A stretch of 64,000 nucleotides of DNA from Paulinella micropora (lineage: Eukaryota > Cercozoa > Imbricatea > Euglyphida > Paulinellidae): assembly GCA_019918135.1 (NCBI GenBank), contig WBZZ01002818.1, positions 62,001 through 126,000 on the forward strand. Reading direction: 5' to 3'. Numbering within the stretch: the stretch's first letter is position 1; the number at the start of each line of letters is the position of its first letter. The translations under genes were made by a program, and so were the position numbers. Below the pieces are notes generated by a model that was not told where the DNA came from, did not search any database, and worked only from the letters and a program-made list of their open reading frames with translations. Below are positions 39,640-52,424 of the stretch, in pieces.

Positions 39640-41100
39640 ACAGCGATTCCTGTTGATGTACTTAGCTTACGATATTCACGACGAATCATCAGTGAACGCA
39701 AGCTTACGTCAGCTTACGGAAGCTTACGTACGCTTCCTCAGTTCCGCGTGCATAAGCTTGCTTGATTTCTAAGTTCTTCTCACAGATTTTCTGATTTTTT
39801 CTGTTTTCTTCTCCATTCTTCGTTAGTGTTTTCTCTGCTTTTTTTCTCTCAATTCCTTGCTTCTTCATTCCCTGCTTCTGCAGTAATTTTCTGTTTCCTA
39901 TTTGGTTCCGACTTTCCTCAATTTGTTACCTCATGGTTTCGGGAATGACTTTGGGTCTCACACTTACGCTTCCCACTCATGCCTGCAATTAGCAAGTATT
40001 CTTTGCTTTTGATAAAATTGCTTGCGTAAATAAATAAATAAATAAATAAGTAACGGCAGTGAACTCACTGTGACGGCACAGGCAGTTTCTTGTGTTTTTC
40101 TTGTCTAGTATGTATATATATATATTATTTTCTAGAATATGACCGGCTTCCGGCAATGCGGCCAATTATGTCGACCGATCGTTCAGCCCTCGCTTTCTCT
40201 AGTTCAAGTGACTTCTTCTGAATCATGATTATGATTATTATAAGTGCTGAGACAATCGTATATATATATGTGTGTATGTATGTTATGCATGTATATATTT
40301 ATGTGTATGTATGTTATGCATGTATGTATGTATGCATGTATGTATGTGTGTATGTATTTATATATGTATGCATGCATGTATGTAATATGTGTATGTATGT
40401 ATGTGTATGTATGTATGTTATGTATGATATGTTATGTATGTATGTATGTATGTATGTATGTATGTTATGTATGTATGTTATTTATGTATGTATTGTATGT
40501 ATTGTAATATTGTTCTGTATGTTATGTATGTATTGTGAGTTTGGATACAACCCCAAGGGATAAATACACATCGAACTCTTATTGAAAGTCTCTATGGCTG
40601 CAATAAGCACTAACTCCTAAGAGTATGTGAAATACCAGTAAATAGCTGAGAGGTCACTTCGTTTATTTACGTAGATTTCTACTTGTTTGCAGACTTGGTT
40701 GCAACGTACGATCGTAGGGGAACGCAGATTGTGAGTTGGTTTGATGTGTTACTTGAAGCTAAATAAATTGCAGTACTTGAAGGAGGGCTTCAAGAACAAG
40801 ATATTTGTTCAAGTGTGCAAAAAGTCCTGAGCTTTCATTTGGGAAAGTCAGCGCTCAAAGTTAGATTACTATTGTGCAAATCATTTTTGTGATTCTCTTG
40901 ACTGTGTTCGCTAAATTTCACCGTAAAAAGTGGTTTTCGAGAAATCGGAGAAAAAAGGCAGCCGAGAGGGGGAAAATTGCATTTGCTGTAAAACTTTGAT
41001 TAAATCGTTTGAAGTCATTCCTGGACGAAATCGAAAGCTAGTTAGTAAAGTCGAAACGTCGTGCAGAGGAGAATCTAACTGAACTGTCAAAAACAATTAA
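39640..41100. other. gene-poor AT-balanced stretch with TATG/GTAT microsatellite
   Basis: Short AAGCTTACGTC-type direct repeats near 39690-39730, an AATA run at 40027-40048, and a TATG/TGTATG tract at about 40258-40530. No gene seen. The right part may belong to the 5' region of the copia element. Confidence 0.6.
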
Positions 41101-41781
41101 ATGTCAACGGTAGTGGTTTTGGCAGGTCGTTAAGGTGCTCAGTCTGATAGCTCCCCCCACCCCCCCCCCCCCCAGACCTAACGGTTGAGTAGAGAGGGTT
41201 GCGTACAGAGTAAGTGACTAACGATTGGTCAGTGACTTGTCTCAGAAAAAAAAAGGAGAAAAGAGAAAGACTAGTCTCTTTAAACCCTAGGAGGAGGATG
41301 AAAAAGATGTGTGTGGATGTGTAGCGCAGTGCAGACGGAGATCAGCCGGGGCCGGATATCGGGATGCGGAAGCGGGACTGAGACAATTGAGGCGCAGTAG
41401 CGATGCGTTGATATCGGGGAGCTGACGTCGAGCCAACGTTGGATTGGTAACATCAAGTCAGTATTCAAGTCGTAAGTATTGTTAATTTCTATGTGCGGTA
41501 ATGTATTTTACTAAGTCAATTAAGAGTAACGGTAATGGATAATTCAAGTCAATTGTGCATGTTACGTTTTTACCATTGTGCACCGGACCAAGTCATTGAG
41601 CGTCAGTTACTGTTAGTCACGCACTTAGACTAGTTAGCTCTATTACTGTTCAGTTCTACGTTTATGCCTTCGCATTAAAGTGGCTGTGAGCAACCTGGCT
41701 TTTGACGAAGTCTCCCGGCAAACCGCAAGTGAAAGGTGAGGTAAGGTCAGTGAGTGACCGGTTTATACCTATTCATCGGTC

Positions 41782-42490
41782 ATGAGCAGTTGGGAAAATT
41801 GTTCGTCACAGCAATACGCGAACTGGAAACAGTTCTTATCTCACGCACCCGTCTACGACGGTGTAACCGAACATCTTCAAGGATTTTACTATCAGCTAGA
41901 GGAATATGCTTACGGTATTAGTACAATTCTCGGGGATATGGTGAAAGATGCGTTTCTTGATGAGGTAGCTGCAAAGAAGAAATACGGATGGGACTTAGAA
42001 CGTATGAGAGCAGCAGAGGATGCAGATGAACAGAGAGAACCGACTGAAGAAGATTCACCAGATGTGAGTGACGAAAGTGAAGAAGAAGAAAAAGAGAGAC
42101 AAGGAGGAGATTCAACTTCATCACAAACATCACGCACAAGACGACCAGATCCAAAGAAGAAAACACTAGAGAAGCCTCAAAGAGTGGGCGAAATGGAGTA
42201 ATGAGCAAAAGGTAGCTTGGGAGGAAAAAGCGAAGAGACGTGCGAGAAGATCACAAACGAGAGCAGCGAAAAGCATACACAGTGTGACAAAGAGAGCGTA
42301 CAAAAGAGAGCAGAAATATTTGCAGCGATGTAAATTATTTCAGCTACTCATAACTACTGCTTTCTCAAACTACAAGGTAGTCGCATATCTAAGAAGCCGA
42401 AATGCTCAAGATCAGTTCGAAAAAGTCGGCATTATCAAGCGCAAATACGGCCAAATTACCGGAGCAGCAAGATATTTGGAAGAAAAGAAG

Positions 42491-42549
<59 letters not shown>

Positions 42550-43455
42550 GAGGAAGAATGACGACGTACACAGCTCACCAGGTACCTACTGAAGAAAGAG
42601 TGGCTAGAAGATCAGAGGAGGAAAGTTTGAAGAAGACGAATCAACAAACCGGTTGCTAGAGAAGCTCAGTATGCACCCTGCCTATGGTGCTAAATACTTT
42701 GCTGATCACTACCGTATGGCACCAGCCACACGACCCAAGCACGATGACATAGTTGAGGCAGCTAGAGAAGTGTATATGCTTTGGGCGGCAAACAACAAGC
42801 AGAAGAAGTATGAGAAGGCGAAGCAGAGTAATAGAGCAGATGGAGAAGGAGCAGCTTTATTGCTAGCAGGAGAGGAAGAAGAAATGGGAAGGAAGAGTGG
42901 GAGGAGCAAGTACAAACACAAAGGTGAACACGGGGGCAAGCATGATGGGACAGTTACAGAACGAAAGGAATGGTGGCTCACTGCTGTTTGCTATAACTGC
43001 AATAAGACTGGACATACCAAACACTTTTGCCCTAAGCTCGCTAAGCCTAACAGCTCCCGTCGCAACCATAAATCCCACATCACTGCACCTTCTAAGAGAG
43101 ACACCCAAAGCAAAGGTAGCAAGCTTCGCAAGAAAAAGGATAAAGGGGTGACTCTAATAAGAAGTGAAAAGGGTGAAGAGAACGAAGGAGAAGAGGGGGA
43201 AAACAACAACACAGAAGAGGACGACAGTTCAGACGAAAAAAATTATGAATTGATTGTCATGGAGGCAGAGGAAGAACACGAAGAGGGCAACACAGCTCAA
43301 AAAGGAGGTGAGGAAACGGCAGGGGAGGATAGTGAAACAGAGGAGCAAAAAGAGAACGACACAGAAGAACGAACCCGAAAGAGTCCGTGAGGGGAGAGTT
43401 AGAATGTTGAGCAGCTCCCAGACACGCTACTGGCTCGGAGGCATAACCTTTCACC
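41782..43455 (+). pseudogene. copia gag region (left part)
   Basis: Starts MSSWENCSSQQYANWKQFLS. Includes an acidic stretch (DVSDESEEEEKE), a helical segment (KRAYKREQKYLQRCKLFQLL), a GA microsatellite at 42497-42546 and a CCHC zinc knuckle (CYNCNKTGHTKHFC) typical of gag nucleocapsid. The knuckle is followed by a Lys/Arg-rich basic tail and acidic repeats. Broken, with a few breaks. Confidence 0.6.
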
Positions 43456-44159
43456 ACCCAAGTCAACTTTCGGAAAAAATATATATCTTGGTCAAAGTAT
43501 ACTTTTGGTTGCACCGCCGTGAAACGGTAAAACAAGTTTGGTGAAGCTTGTGAAATTTGGTGAATTTTTGTGCAACTGCTTATTTATTCATGTCAATAAG
43601 CAGCTTTTGCTTATTGATAAAGAAGGATTGTTTTTATGTAATAATGAAAATCATTAAGGGGAGACTTCACTTCACCAGTCTACTAAGATATTCATGCTGC
43701 AACATAATGCTGGCCGGTGAAGTCAAATGTTCATTTCAACCCCAAGTGAAAATTAATGGATAAAGATTTATTTTTGTAACTGATATCCACTGAAATATCG
43801 CCGATAATGATAACTTCAGGAAAAATTGCGTAAACAATTCATTGCTAAGCTCAGTCACGGCGTTTGATTGAAAACTTTGAAGTCCAGAAGGGGGGGGGGG
43901 GGGGCGGGGGGCAGTTAACTTTCAGGGGATGAAAGGAGGTGAAGGAGGACGAGAAGAAGAATACTAGCAATAAAAAATCATCAACAAACAACAAACGAGA
44001 ACGGTGTACCACAAGTAATGACCAACGAGCAGCAAGCAGTCAGCAACAACTCAAGCAAAAAGCGACAACGTTAACAACCAACCCGACCCGACAAGTCACA
44101 AGCATGACCACAGCGACAGACCAGCAAGAAGAAGCAAGACAAGTTATACACTCTACGAA

Positions 44160-45220
44160 ATAACAAGCAACAAGCAACAAACAACAAGCAACAAGAACCA
44201 GCGATAAACAAAAACAACAAGCAACAACCAACAAGCAACAATATTAGATCTAGCAAAGAACAAACAACAAGTAACAAAAGGATACTAGCAAAGGACAATC
44301 AACAACAGACGACAAGCGACAAGAAGATAACAAGAAACTGACAACAAAAGAAAAGATAAAAGACAAACGGCATCAACAAGCGACAAGCGACAAACGACAA
44401 GCAGACAAGCGATACAAAACACGAAAACAGGCAACAACAAAGCGACAAGCGACAAAAACAAAAGAAATAAGCAACAAGCAACAAGCAACAAGCAACAGGC
44501 GACAAACAGCCAGCTGCAGCAACAAGCAACAAGCCAACAAAAAACTACTACGGTACTAGCAAAGGACAAGCAACAACCAACAACCAATCAGCGACAATTA
44601 ACATGCAGCACGCGAGAAGCAACAAGCGGAAAGGCTCGGAAAGCAACAAGCAACAAACAACAAGAAGCAATGGCCACCAACAAGCAACAGACAATTAGCG
44701 TAAACAATCGACAAGCGACAAGCAAAAAGCAAACAAGCAAGCAATAAGAGCACAACAGCAAAGCAACGACAGACGGCAAGCAACAAGGAGCATCAAGAAA
44801 TAACAACAATTGCAAACGACAAGCGACAAGCGACAGCCCATGAGCGACGGCCGACGAAGGAAAGGCGACAAGCGACGAGCGACAGCGACAGGCGACAACA
44901 GAATCAACAATAAACAACAGGCGACAAGCGACAAACCAAGCGACAAGCGACAAGCGACAAGACAAGCAACAAGCAACAAGCAACAAGCCGCAAACGACCA
45001 GCGTTTAAGTAATACCAAGCAATACCAAACACGAAGAGAGCTGACAAGGATAGGTCATCTCAACATCATCATCACCACCACCACCACTACCACCAAATCA
45101 AAACTTACTAGAATAGTCATCAACCATCAAACAATCAAAGGGTAAAGTGTAAAAGAAACTAGAAGCAACAAGAAACAAGCAACAAGCAACAAGCTACACT
45201 AAGCAATACATCAAACAAGA
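44160..45220 (+). repeat. CAAGCAA/CAAGCGA minisatellite, left arm
   Basis: Degenerate 7-8-bp units AACAAGC/GACAAGC. A further block with the same orientation stands at 46805-47215. Confidence 0.8.
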
Positions 45221-45249
45221 AGAGGGGAAAGAACTGACAAGGAAAGGTC

Positions 45250-45255
45250 GTCGTC

Positions 45256-45290
<35 letters not shown>

Positions 45291-45878
45291 CATCATCATC
45301 ATCACCATCACCACCACCACCACTTCACCAAATCCAACATTACTTTTATCATCGTCAACAATCAAACAACAACAACGTGAAGTGTAAGAAGAAACTGAAA
45401 GAAAGAAGAAAGTAAAGTTGGATTTGGTGATGGTGGTGGCGGTGGTGGTGATGATGGATGATGATGATGATTGTAATGTTGGATTTGATGGTGGTGGTAC
45501 TGGTGATAATGATTTTGATGATGGTCATCATCACCATTACCACCATCACCATCACCATTTTGATGATGGTCATGATGTGATGATCATCATCATCATCGCC
45601 GCCATCGATATCGCTACCATCGCCACCATTACCACCATCACCACCATCACCACCATCACCACCCTTACCACCATCACCACAACCACCACCACCACCATGG
45701 CCACCACCACCCCCACCACCACCATCACCACCACCACATCATCATCAGCATCATCATCATCATCACCAATTATACTCTACCACCACTACCACCATCATCA
45801 TCAGCATCATCCATCACCATCCATCATCATCATCATCCATCACCATCTATACTCCACCACCACCACCTATACTTCACC

Positions 45879-45912
<34 letters not shown>

Positions 45913-46511
45913 TCATCTTCGAAATTCATCATCATCATTCATCATCATTCATCATCATTCATCATCATCGTCATCATCATCATCATCATGGTCATCATCA
46001 TCATCATCATCATCCGTCATTATCCGTCATCATCCATCGCCAATCATCATGATCCATCATGATCCATCATCATCTATCATCTATCATCATCATCATCATC
46101 ATCATCACCACCACCACCCACCACCTATACTCCACCACCACCACAACCACCACCTATACTCCACCACCACCAATTTATCATCATCATCAGCATCATCATC
46201 ATCATCATCATAATCATCATCATCATCATTCATCATCATCCATCATCATCGATCATCCATAATCATCCATCATCATCCATCATCATCCATCATCATCCAT
46301 CATCGTCCATCATCGTCCATCATCGTCCATCATCCATCATCATCATCATCATCATCATCTGATCATCATCCATCATCGTCCATCATCGTCCATCATCGTA
46401 CATGATCATCATCCATCACCATTATCTTCATCATCACCATCACCATCATCCTCATCCATCATCGTCCATTCATCATCCATCATCATCAATTCATCATCCA
46501 TCATCATCACC

Positions 46512-46542
<31 letters not shown>

Positions 46543-46673
46543 ATGATCATCATCATCATCATCATCATCCATGATCCATGATCCATCATCCATCATCCAC
46601 CATCCACCATTCACCATTCACCATCCATCATCCATCATCACCATCAACATCATCATCATCATCATCATCATCT

Positions 46674-46711
<38 letters not shown>

Positions 46712-46770
46712 TGATTCACCACCACCACCACCACCACCACCATCATCATCATTCATCATCTCATCATCAA

Positions 46771-46803
<33 letters not shown>
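45250..46803 (+). repeat. (CAT)n / (CAC)n trinucleotide tract
   Basis: About 1.5 kb of ATC/CAT and ACC/CAC triplets, opening with an AAT run at 45258-45290. Open in all frames as H, S or I runs, hence spurious long ORFs. Confidence 0.95.
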
Positions 46804-46804
<1 letters not shown>

Positions 46805-47299
46805 TCATCAACCAGCAAAAAGCGACAAGCAACAGGCAACAAGTGACAAGCAACAGACGACAAACGACAAACGAATGCGGCGACAGGCGACAAGCGACAG
46901 GTGATAGGCGACAACAACAAAATCAACAAGAAGCAAGCGACAAGCAGCAGGTGACAACAACACGCGACAAGCAACAAGCAACAAGCAACAAGCAACAAGC
47001 AACAAACAACAAAGTACTCAACAAGCAACAAGCAACGAGCAACAAGCAACAAGCAACAATAAACAAGCAACAAGAAACAAGAAACACCAGCAATGACAGA
47101 ACAACAAGCGGCAACGAGCAACAAACCACAACAAACGAAAATGGACAAACGATAGATAGAAACAAGCAAATTTCAACGAATGACAAACAACAAACGCAAA
47201 CAAGAAGCTTGTTGTTGATGGTCAGTGTTTGTGGTAGTTGCTTTTTGTGGTGTTGTGTATATTACCGGTGCAGGCAACAAAGAACGAGGAGGAGCAAGA

Positions 47300-47600
47300 G
47301 AAGGAGGAGAGGAGGAGGAGGAGGAGGAGAAGAAGAAGAAGAAGAAGAAGAAGAAGAAGAAGAAGAAGAAGAAGAAGAAGAAGAAGAAGAAGAAGAAGAA
47401 GAAGAAGAAGAAGAAGAAGAAGAAGAAGAAGGAGAAGCAGAAGGAGAAGAAGGAGAAGGAAAAGGAGAAGGAGAAGGGACAAGGAGAGGGAGAAGGAGAA
47501 GGAGAAGGAGTGGGAGAGGGAGGAGGGAGAGGGAGGAGGGAGAGGGAGGAGGGAGGAGGGAGGAGAAGGGAGAAGGGAGAAGGGAGAAGCTTTTTGTGGT
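47300..47600 (+). repeat. (GAA)n / GGAGAA purine tract
   Basis: An AAG run at 47330-47430 grading into GGAGAA and GGGAGAGGGAG repeats. Confidence 0.95.
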
Positions 47601-47999
47601 GCGTGACTTTCTTGCTTCACCAAAATTTTTGGCGAAGATTGCCAAATCTGCTGACCGGATGGCAAAATTCTGTTATTATAGGCCAAGTATTGCCATTTTT
47701 CTTTTTTTTCCTGGTTTTGAAATGGTTGAGCGTCGTTGAACAAGATTTGTCTGTGTCTTTGTCGTGAGATGACGATTTTGTTTGGTTCATATTACAGTGT
47801 CTATGAAAATATTTGGATGCTTGTTGGAGTTGGGCTTGGTCTAAGTTTTGAGGATTTGGCAGAGTGAATATTTGATTTGCTTCGTGGAGATCGGTTTGCT
47901 TTCGTGAACAATTGTTTTCTTTTCAGTAACGTTTTGTGTTCATAGTCATTCGCGTATGTTTTCTTGGACTCAACTGGACTCATTTAGCACTGGTTTTGT

Positions 48000-48823
48000 T
48001 GTCCTGTTGCTTGTCGCTTGTTGGCTGTTCTACTAGTTCTAGCTGTTGGCTGTAGGCTGTTGGTGTTGGCTGTTTCTCACTTGTTGTAGCAAATCGCTTG
48101 TCGTTTGTTACTTGGTGCTTATTTGTTGTTTGTTGCTTTTCGTCGCAAATCGCTTGTCCGACTCGCTTACCTTGTTGCTTGGTGTTGTGCCAATTTTGTT
48201 TTTTCCTTGCCCCTTGTCAGCGACGTCACTTGTCACTTGCTGCCTTCTTTCAATGCTTGCCGCTTGTCGCTGGTCGTTTGTCGCTTATTTTTTGTTATTT
48301 GTTGCTTTTTGCTTGTCATCTGGGTGTCGCTTGTCCGTTGCTTGTATCTTATCAGTGCTTGTTTGCCATTGCTTGTCTTTTCCTAGTTTCTTCTTCTTTT
48401 GCTTGCTGCCTTCTGTTAATGCTTGCCGCTTGTCGCTGGTCGTTTGTCGCTTTTTTTTTTTTTTTTTTTTTTTTTTTTGTTGTTGTTGTTGTTGTTGTTG
48501 TTATTTGTTGCTTTTTGCTTGTCATCTGCGTGTCGCTTGTCCGTTGCTTGTATCTTATCAGTGCTTGTTTGCCATTGCTTGTCTTTTCCTAGTTTCTTCT
48601 TCTTTTGCTTGCTGCCTTCTGTTAATGCTTGCCGCTTGTCGCTGGTCGTTTGTCGCTTATTTTTTTGTTATTTGTTGCTTTTTTTGCTGGTCATCTGCTG
48701 CGTGTCGCTTGTCGCTTGTCCGTTGCTTGTATCTTTTTCCTGGTCGTTGCTTGTCTTTTCCTAGTTTCTTGTTGCTTGCTGCCTTCTGTTGATGCTTGCC
48801 GGTTATCGCTGGTCGTTTGTCAC

Positions 48824-48864
<41 letters not shown>

Positions 48865-49360
48865 ATTTCTTGCTTTTTGCTTGTCATCTGCGTGTCGCTT
48901 GTCGCTTGTCCGTTTCTTGTATCTTATTGCTGCTAGTTGGTCGTTGCTTGTCTTTTGCGCATGCTAGTATCTTTGTTGCTTGTTGCGTGTTGCTTGTTAC
49001 TTGTGTTTGTTCGCTTGTCGCTGCAGCTAGTCGCTTGTCCTTCAATGGATATTGTTGCTTGTTGGTTGTCTTTATCCAGTATCTCATTATTCCTTGTTGC
49101 CTATTCCTTTTTGCGGGTTGTTTGTGTTTGTCACTGTTGTCACTGAGGTTTGTTGCTTGTTGTTTTTCGGTCGTTGCTTATTCCTCGTTGCTTGTTATGT
49201 TGCTTATTGCTTGTTATGCTTGTTGCCTGTCGGTGGTAGCTTGCGCCTTGTTGCTTGTCTGTCGCTTGTCGGAGTCGGGTCGGTTAGTATCGTTTTTTGA
49301 TTAAGTTTGTTGTCGCTGACTATTTGCTGCTCGTCGGTCGTTGTTTGACGTCTCTTGTTT
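48000..49360 (-). repeat. CAAGCAA minisatellite, right arm, with tandem 160-205-bp units
   Basis: Reverse complement of the left-arm motif (TTGCTTGTCGCTTG). Inside it, higher-order units beginning ATGCTTGCCGCTTGTCGCTGG start at about 48253, 48419, 48625 and 48792, separated by variable T and GTT runs. Confidence 0.8.
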
Positions 49361-51243
49361 GTTGTTTGGTGCTGGCATTTCCCTGATACTTCTTCGTCGT
49401 ATTCTTCTCGTCCTCCTTCACCCCCCCCCCCCCCCCCCCCCTTCTGACTGAAAAATTAGCCGGATTGTTTGTTTGATTTTCCTGAGATTATCTTTAAGTT
49501 ACCGGTAATACTATTACTTACTAGTAATATAGTAACATAATTTTTATTAAATGATTAAGTAATACAGTGCTTATCTACATCAATAAACCTAGAAGTTGCA
49601 TGAAACTTTACCAAGCTTCACCAAACTTTACCGGTAAAAATCTGTTGCACCCAACAACAGGCGTCAACTCAAGTTTATCAATAATTATATGGACAAAATC
49701 AATTTACAGATAAGATACTTAATGATCAAGCTCTTTACCGTTCTTGTGCACTACTTCACCATTCTCATCCGTGCCTTCACCAAAAGCAGTCAAAGTATAC
49801 TTTTGGTAAACAAGGTATATTTTTTCCGAAAGTTGACTTACCCACTCTCACTAGTGAACAACTCCCAATCCTTCAACAACAACCCCTCCCAACCGACCCC
49901 CTCCACAGCACGATAGTCTCGTGCGCGAAACTTCCTCGCAACCCTCCACAAAAGAGAAACCGACGAAACCGAAACCGACACCTCAATCTCTCCTCAACTT
50001 GAAACAAAAGAAACTCACAAACACCAAACAATCACCCCCACCAAACAAACACCCAATCCCAAACGAGGCACTATTCAATGCGCAGGGAAGAACTCTAAGG
50101 GGAAGCGGTGTGGTGTGAAATATGGTGAAAGTGGGAGTGTAGGTAAGGCAGGTAGTATGGGCCGAAGAGGTTGAAGTATGCCAATCTATGTGGTTATCAC
50201 TACAAGCAGGACCCACAATTTCCAGACATCGATCTGAAACAAACCCCATCATGCCGCCCACCCCCCACGAACGAGTATCCAAGTGAAGAAGTGATGAAAC
50301 AGATGAAGAGAGAGAGGGAGAGCAAGGGGGCGAGAGCAAAGCAATTTTCGCAAAAAGACTCTGCAATACCCGGACAAAAGGACAAGGGAATTCACGCGCA
50401 AAAACCGGAGTCAGTCATCAAAGAGGAAAACCCGCGAGAAGAAAAATTCATGGCTGACTGTGCTGAAATGGCAGATGTTCAAGCGCGGGCCGGACTGGTA
50501 AAGGCAGAGATCGAAGCTGCGAGTGTGGTGTCTGTGCAACAGGAGACAAGAGGAGAAGGTAAGGCATGGCCACCAGCTCAACCCTCCAAAGGTCCGTCCC
50601 CAGTAGACAGAGTAGACAGTGTAGGCGAAGGAAGACAGGAGACACAAACAACACTCACTCCACAGCACAACTTGCACAACTCCACTCGTCAACAATGCAC
50701 AACTACGGAGGGGAGCAGTAAAAAGAGGGAGCACAGTTGGAAAAGTGATTAGCTTTGAGGACATTAGAAAGCTAGCTGAGTCCCTACAGTCGTGCATTAT
50801 GGATGAAGAGACGGGAGATGTAGTGAAGGTGAAGAGAGAGAACGGAGTGAGGGTAGCTGAGACAGACAACCTACTGACTGACATGTTTTGGGCGATAAAT
50901 GACGTGTTTTTGTCGCATGCTGCGGGTACTACACCCATAGCAAGAGAGTCAGTGAGAGAGGCACGATTGAAAGCCGCATCAGAGGAGTCGATGAAGAAAG
51001 AAAGAGAGATTTGGGTATTGTCAGATGAGACACAGTGAAGGACACCCGAGACCCCATAAGACTGAATTACAGCGTTTGTTGTTTGTGATGTCGAATGGAT
51101 TAAAGGACATAACTGTAAAAGAAGGGCTATGTTACGATCAGGAAGGTAAGTATAGTGAGTTCTATACAGAAATGCTATCCGTGATGGATTATGGTATATT
51201 AGACCTAGCAAGCAACCACAAAAATGCTTTTGCGGAGCAGTAG

Positions 51244-52173
51244 GTGGGATCTATGCCTCACTTAGCCCATATTCACAACGAGGTAGTGGCCGAGGGATCT
51301 TTGAATGCGTATTTACGCCGGTTACACTCAGAAGACGCATACTTATTCTTCACACCAAAGACAGCAGCGAGAAAGAAGGCAGCATTTGATGCAAAGAGAA
51401 GAGAGATAGACTCAGCGTCAGAAGAAGAAGATGAAGACACCGGAAACACAGAGGACTCTATGGATTCTGAACAGATGAGAATAGAGAGATCTCTTCCAAT
51501 CCCATACAGAGATTACAAAGAAGCGAGGGAGGAATACGACTGGTTGTACGAGGAGCAATACAACGAAGAAAGAGCAAAGAACGAAGCAAAGGAAAGAGAG
51601 GACAGAGAGCGGAGCAAGAAAGAGAAAGAGAAAGAGAAAGAGAAAGAGAAAGAGAAGGAGAAGATGGAAGATATCGAGCACAACCTAATGGTAGTAGACG
51701 GTAAGGGGAAAAGCAAGAAAGATAGAATGATAGTGCAAGACAGTGGATCGTCAAGAGACATAGCTTGTACTACAGCCATTTTGAGCAATCTCTCTGATAT
51801 TGCCCCAGTCAGTCTAATCACTGGAAACGAAGAAAGTGTAGTGAACCAAAAGGGAGAGGCGAGATTGACCCGTGTAGATGGGACAGGAAAACCCGTGATG
51901 GTAAAGAAAGAAATGTTGTATGACCCCAGGGTGCCAGTGAACATATTCTCTACTGGCAGCATGGATCACTTTTACCACAGATCTGTTATTCACCAAAACG
52001 GACAGTTGCTTATCCTTAAGCACCCCATAAGAGTGAAAGAGAGTGATGTGATTGTTAGGGGGAGAATGACGCCGGGAATGCTGTACCGGCGGGATACGGA
52101 GTTTGACAAGCCTCTTGACATAAACAAACTATTTGAGCCTAAGATCAAGGTAAAGAAATCAAAGGCGGGGTAA
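51244..52173 (+). pseudogene. copia protease region
   Basis: The aspartic-protease core is recognisable: DSGSSRDIACT (DSG motif), then VSLITGNEESVVNQKGEARL and the MLYDPRVPVNIFSTGSM segment that corresponds to the copia LYVPxLxxNLLSVSQ signature. An EK-rich low-complexity run precedes it. Part of the fossil element. Confidence 0.65.
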
Positions 52174-52229
52174 ATGGGGAGGGAGCCCCCAAGAAGAGAG
52201 AGAATAAGAGAGATGTAGCAATAGTTTGT

Positions 52230-52400
52230 GAGAATAGTGAGAGCAAAGGATGTGTGTTATATGCGATGTATCCTGAGAAGAGCGCAAATAATAAGCCCGT
52301 AGACATTTACGTCATGCATCAGTGCAGCGGGCATAAGGCTTTAAAGAAGACCTATGCATTAGGCAAGGCGTTGGGCCGCAAAGTTGTCGGCAATCACAGC
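52230..52400 (+). pseudogene. copia pre-integrase segment
   Basis: IYVMHQCSGHKALKKTYALG fits the HxxxGHxxxxxL zinc-type motif of the gag-pre-integrase domain. The element's recognisable coding part ends here. Confidence 0.5.
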
Positions 52401-52424
52401 CAAACCCATACCCCCCCCCCCATA

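Larger units (their letters stand above)
43460..49839. mobile_element. 6.4-kb foldback element with terminal inverted repeats
   Basis: Left end AAGTCAACTTTCGGAAAA and right end TTTTCCGAAAGTTGACTT are inverted repeats, identical for about 24 bp. ACCC flanks both sides (43456-43459 and 49840-49843) as a probable 4-bp target-site duplication. Both arms also share CAAAGTATACTTTTGG, G/C-runs beside GAAGGAGGACGAGAAG (43.94 and 49.40 kb), and a CAAGCAACAAGCGACAAG minisatellite in opposite orientation (44.16-45.2 and 48.0-49.3 kb). The loop is filled with CAT and GAA microsatellites. No transposase frame, so it is non-autonomous. The superfamily is not decided. Confidence 0.7.

Noticed and set aside
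41100-41782. Exact 5' LTR and primer-binding site of the copia element
   Set aside because: An ATTAAA box and leader-like sequence are present, but no TG..CA pair, tRNA match or second LTR was found, so no boundary is claimed.
45418-46904. Histidine-, serine- or isoleucine-rich proteins in the CAT tract
   Set aside because: Trinucleotide microsatellite without coding features.
46711-47767. Glu/Lys/Arg-rich 120-340-codon frames
   Set aside because: GAA/GGA purine tract read in three frames, within the foldback loop.
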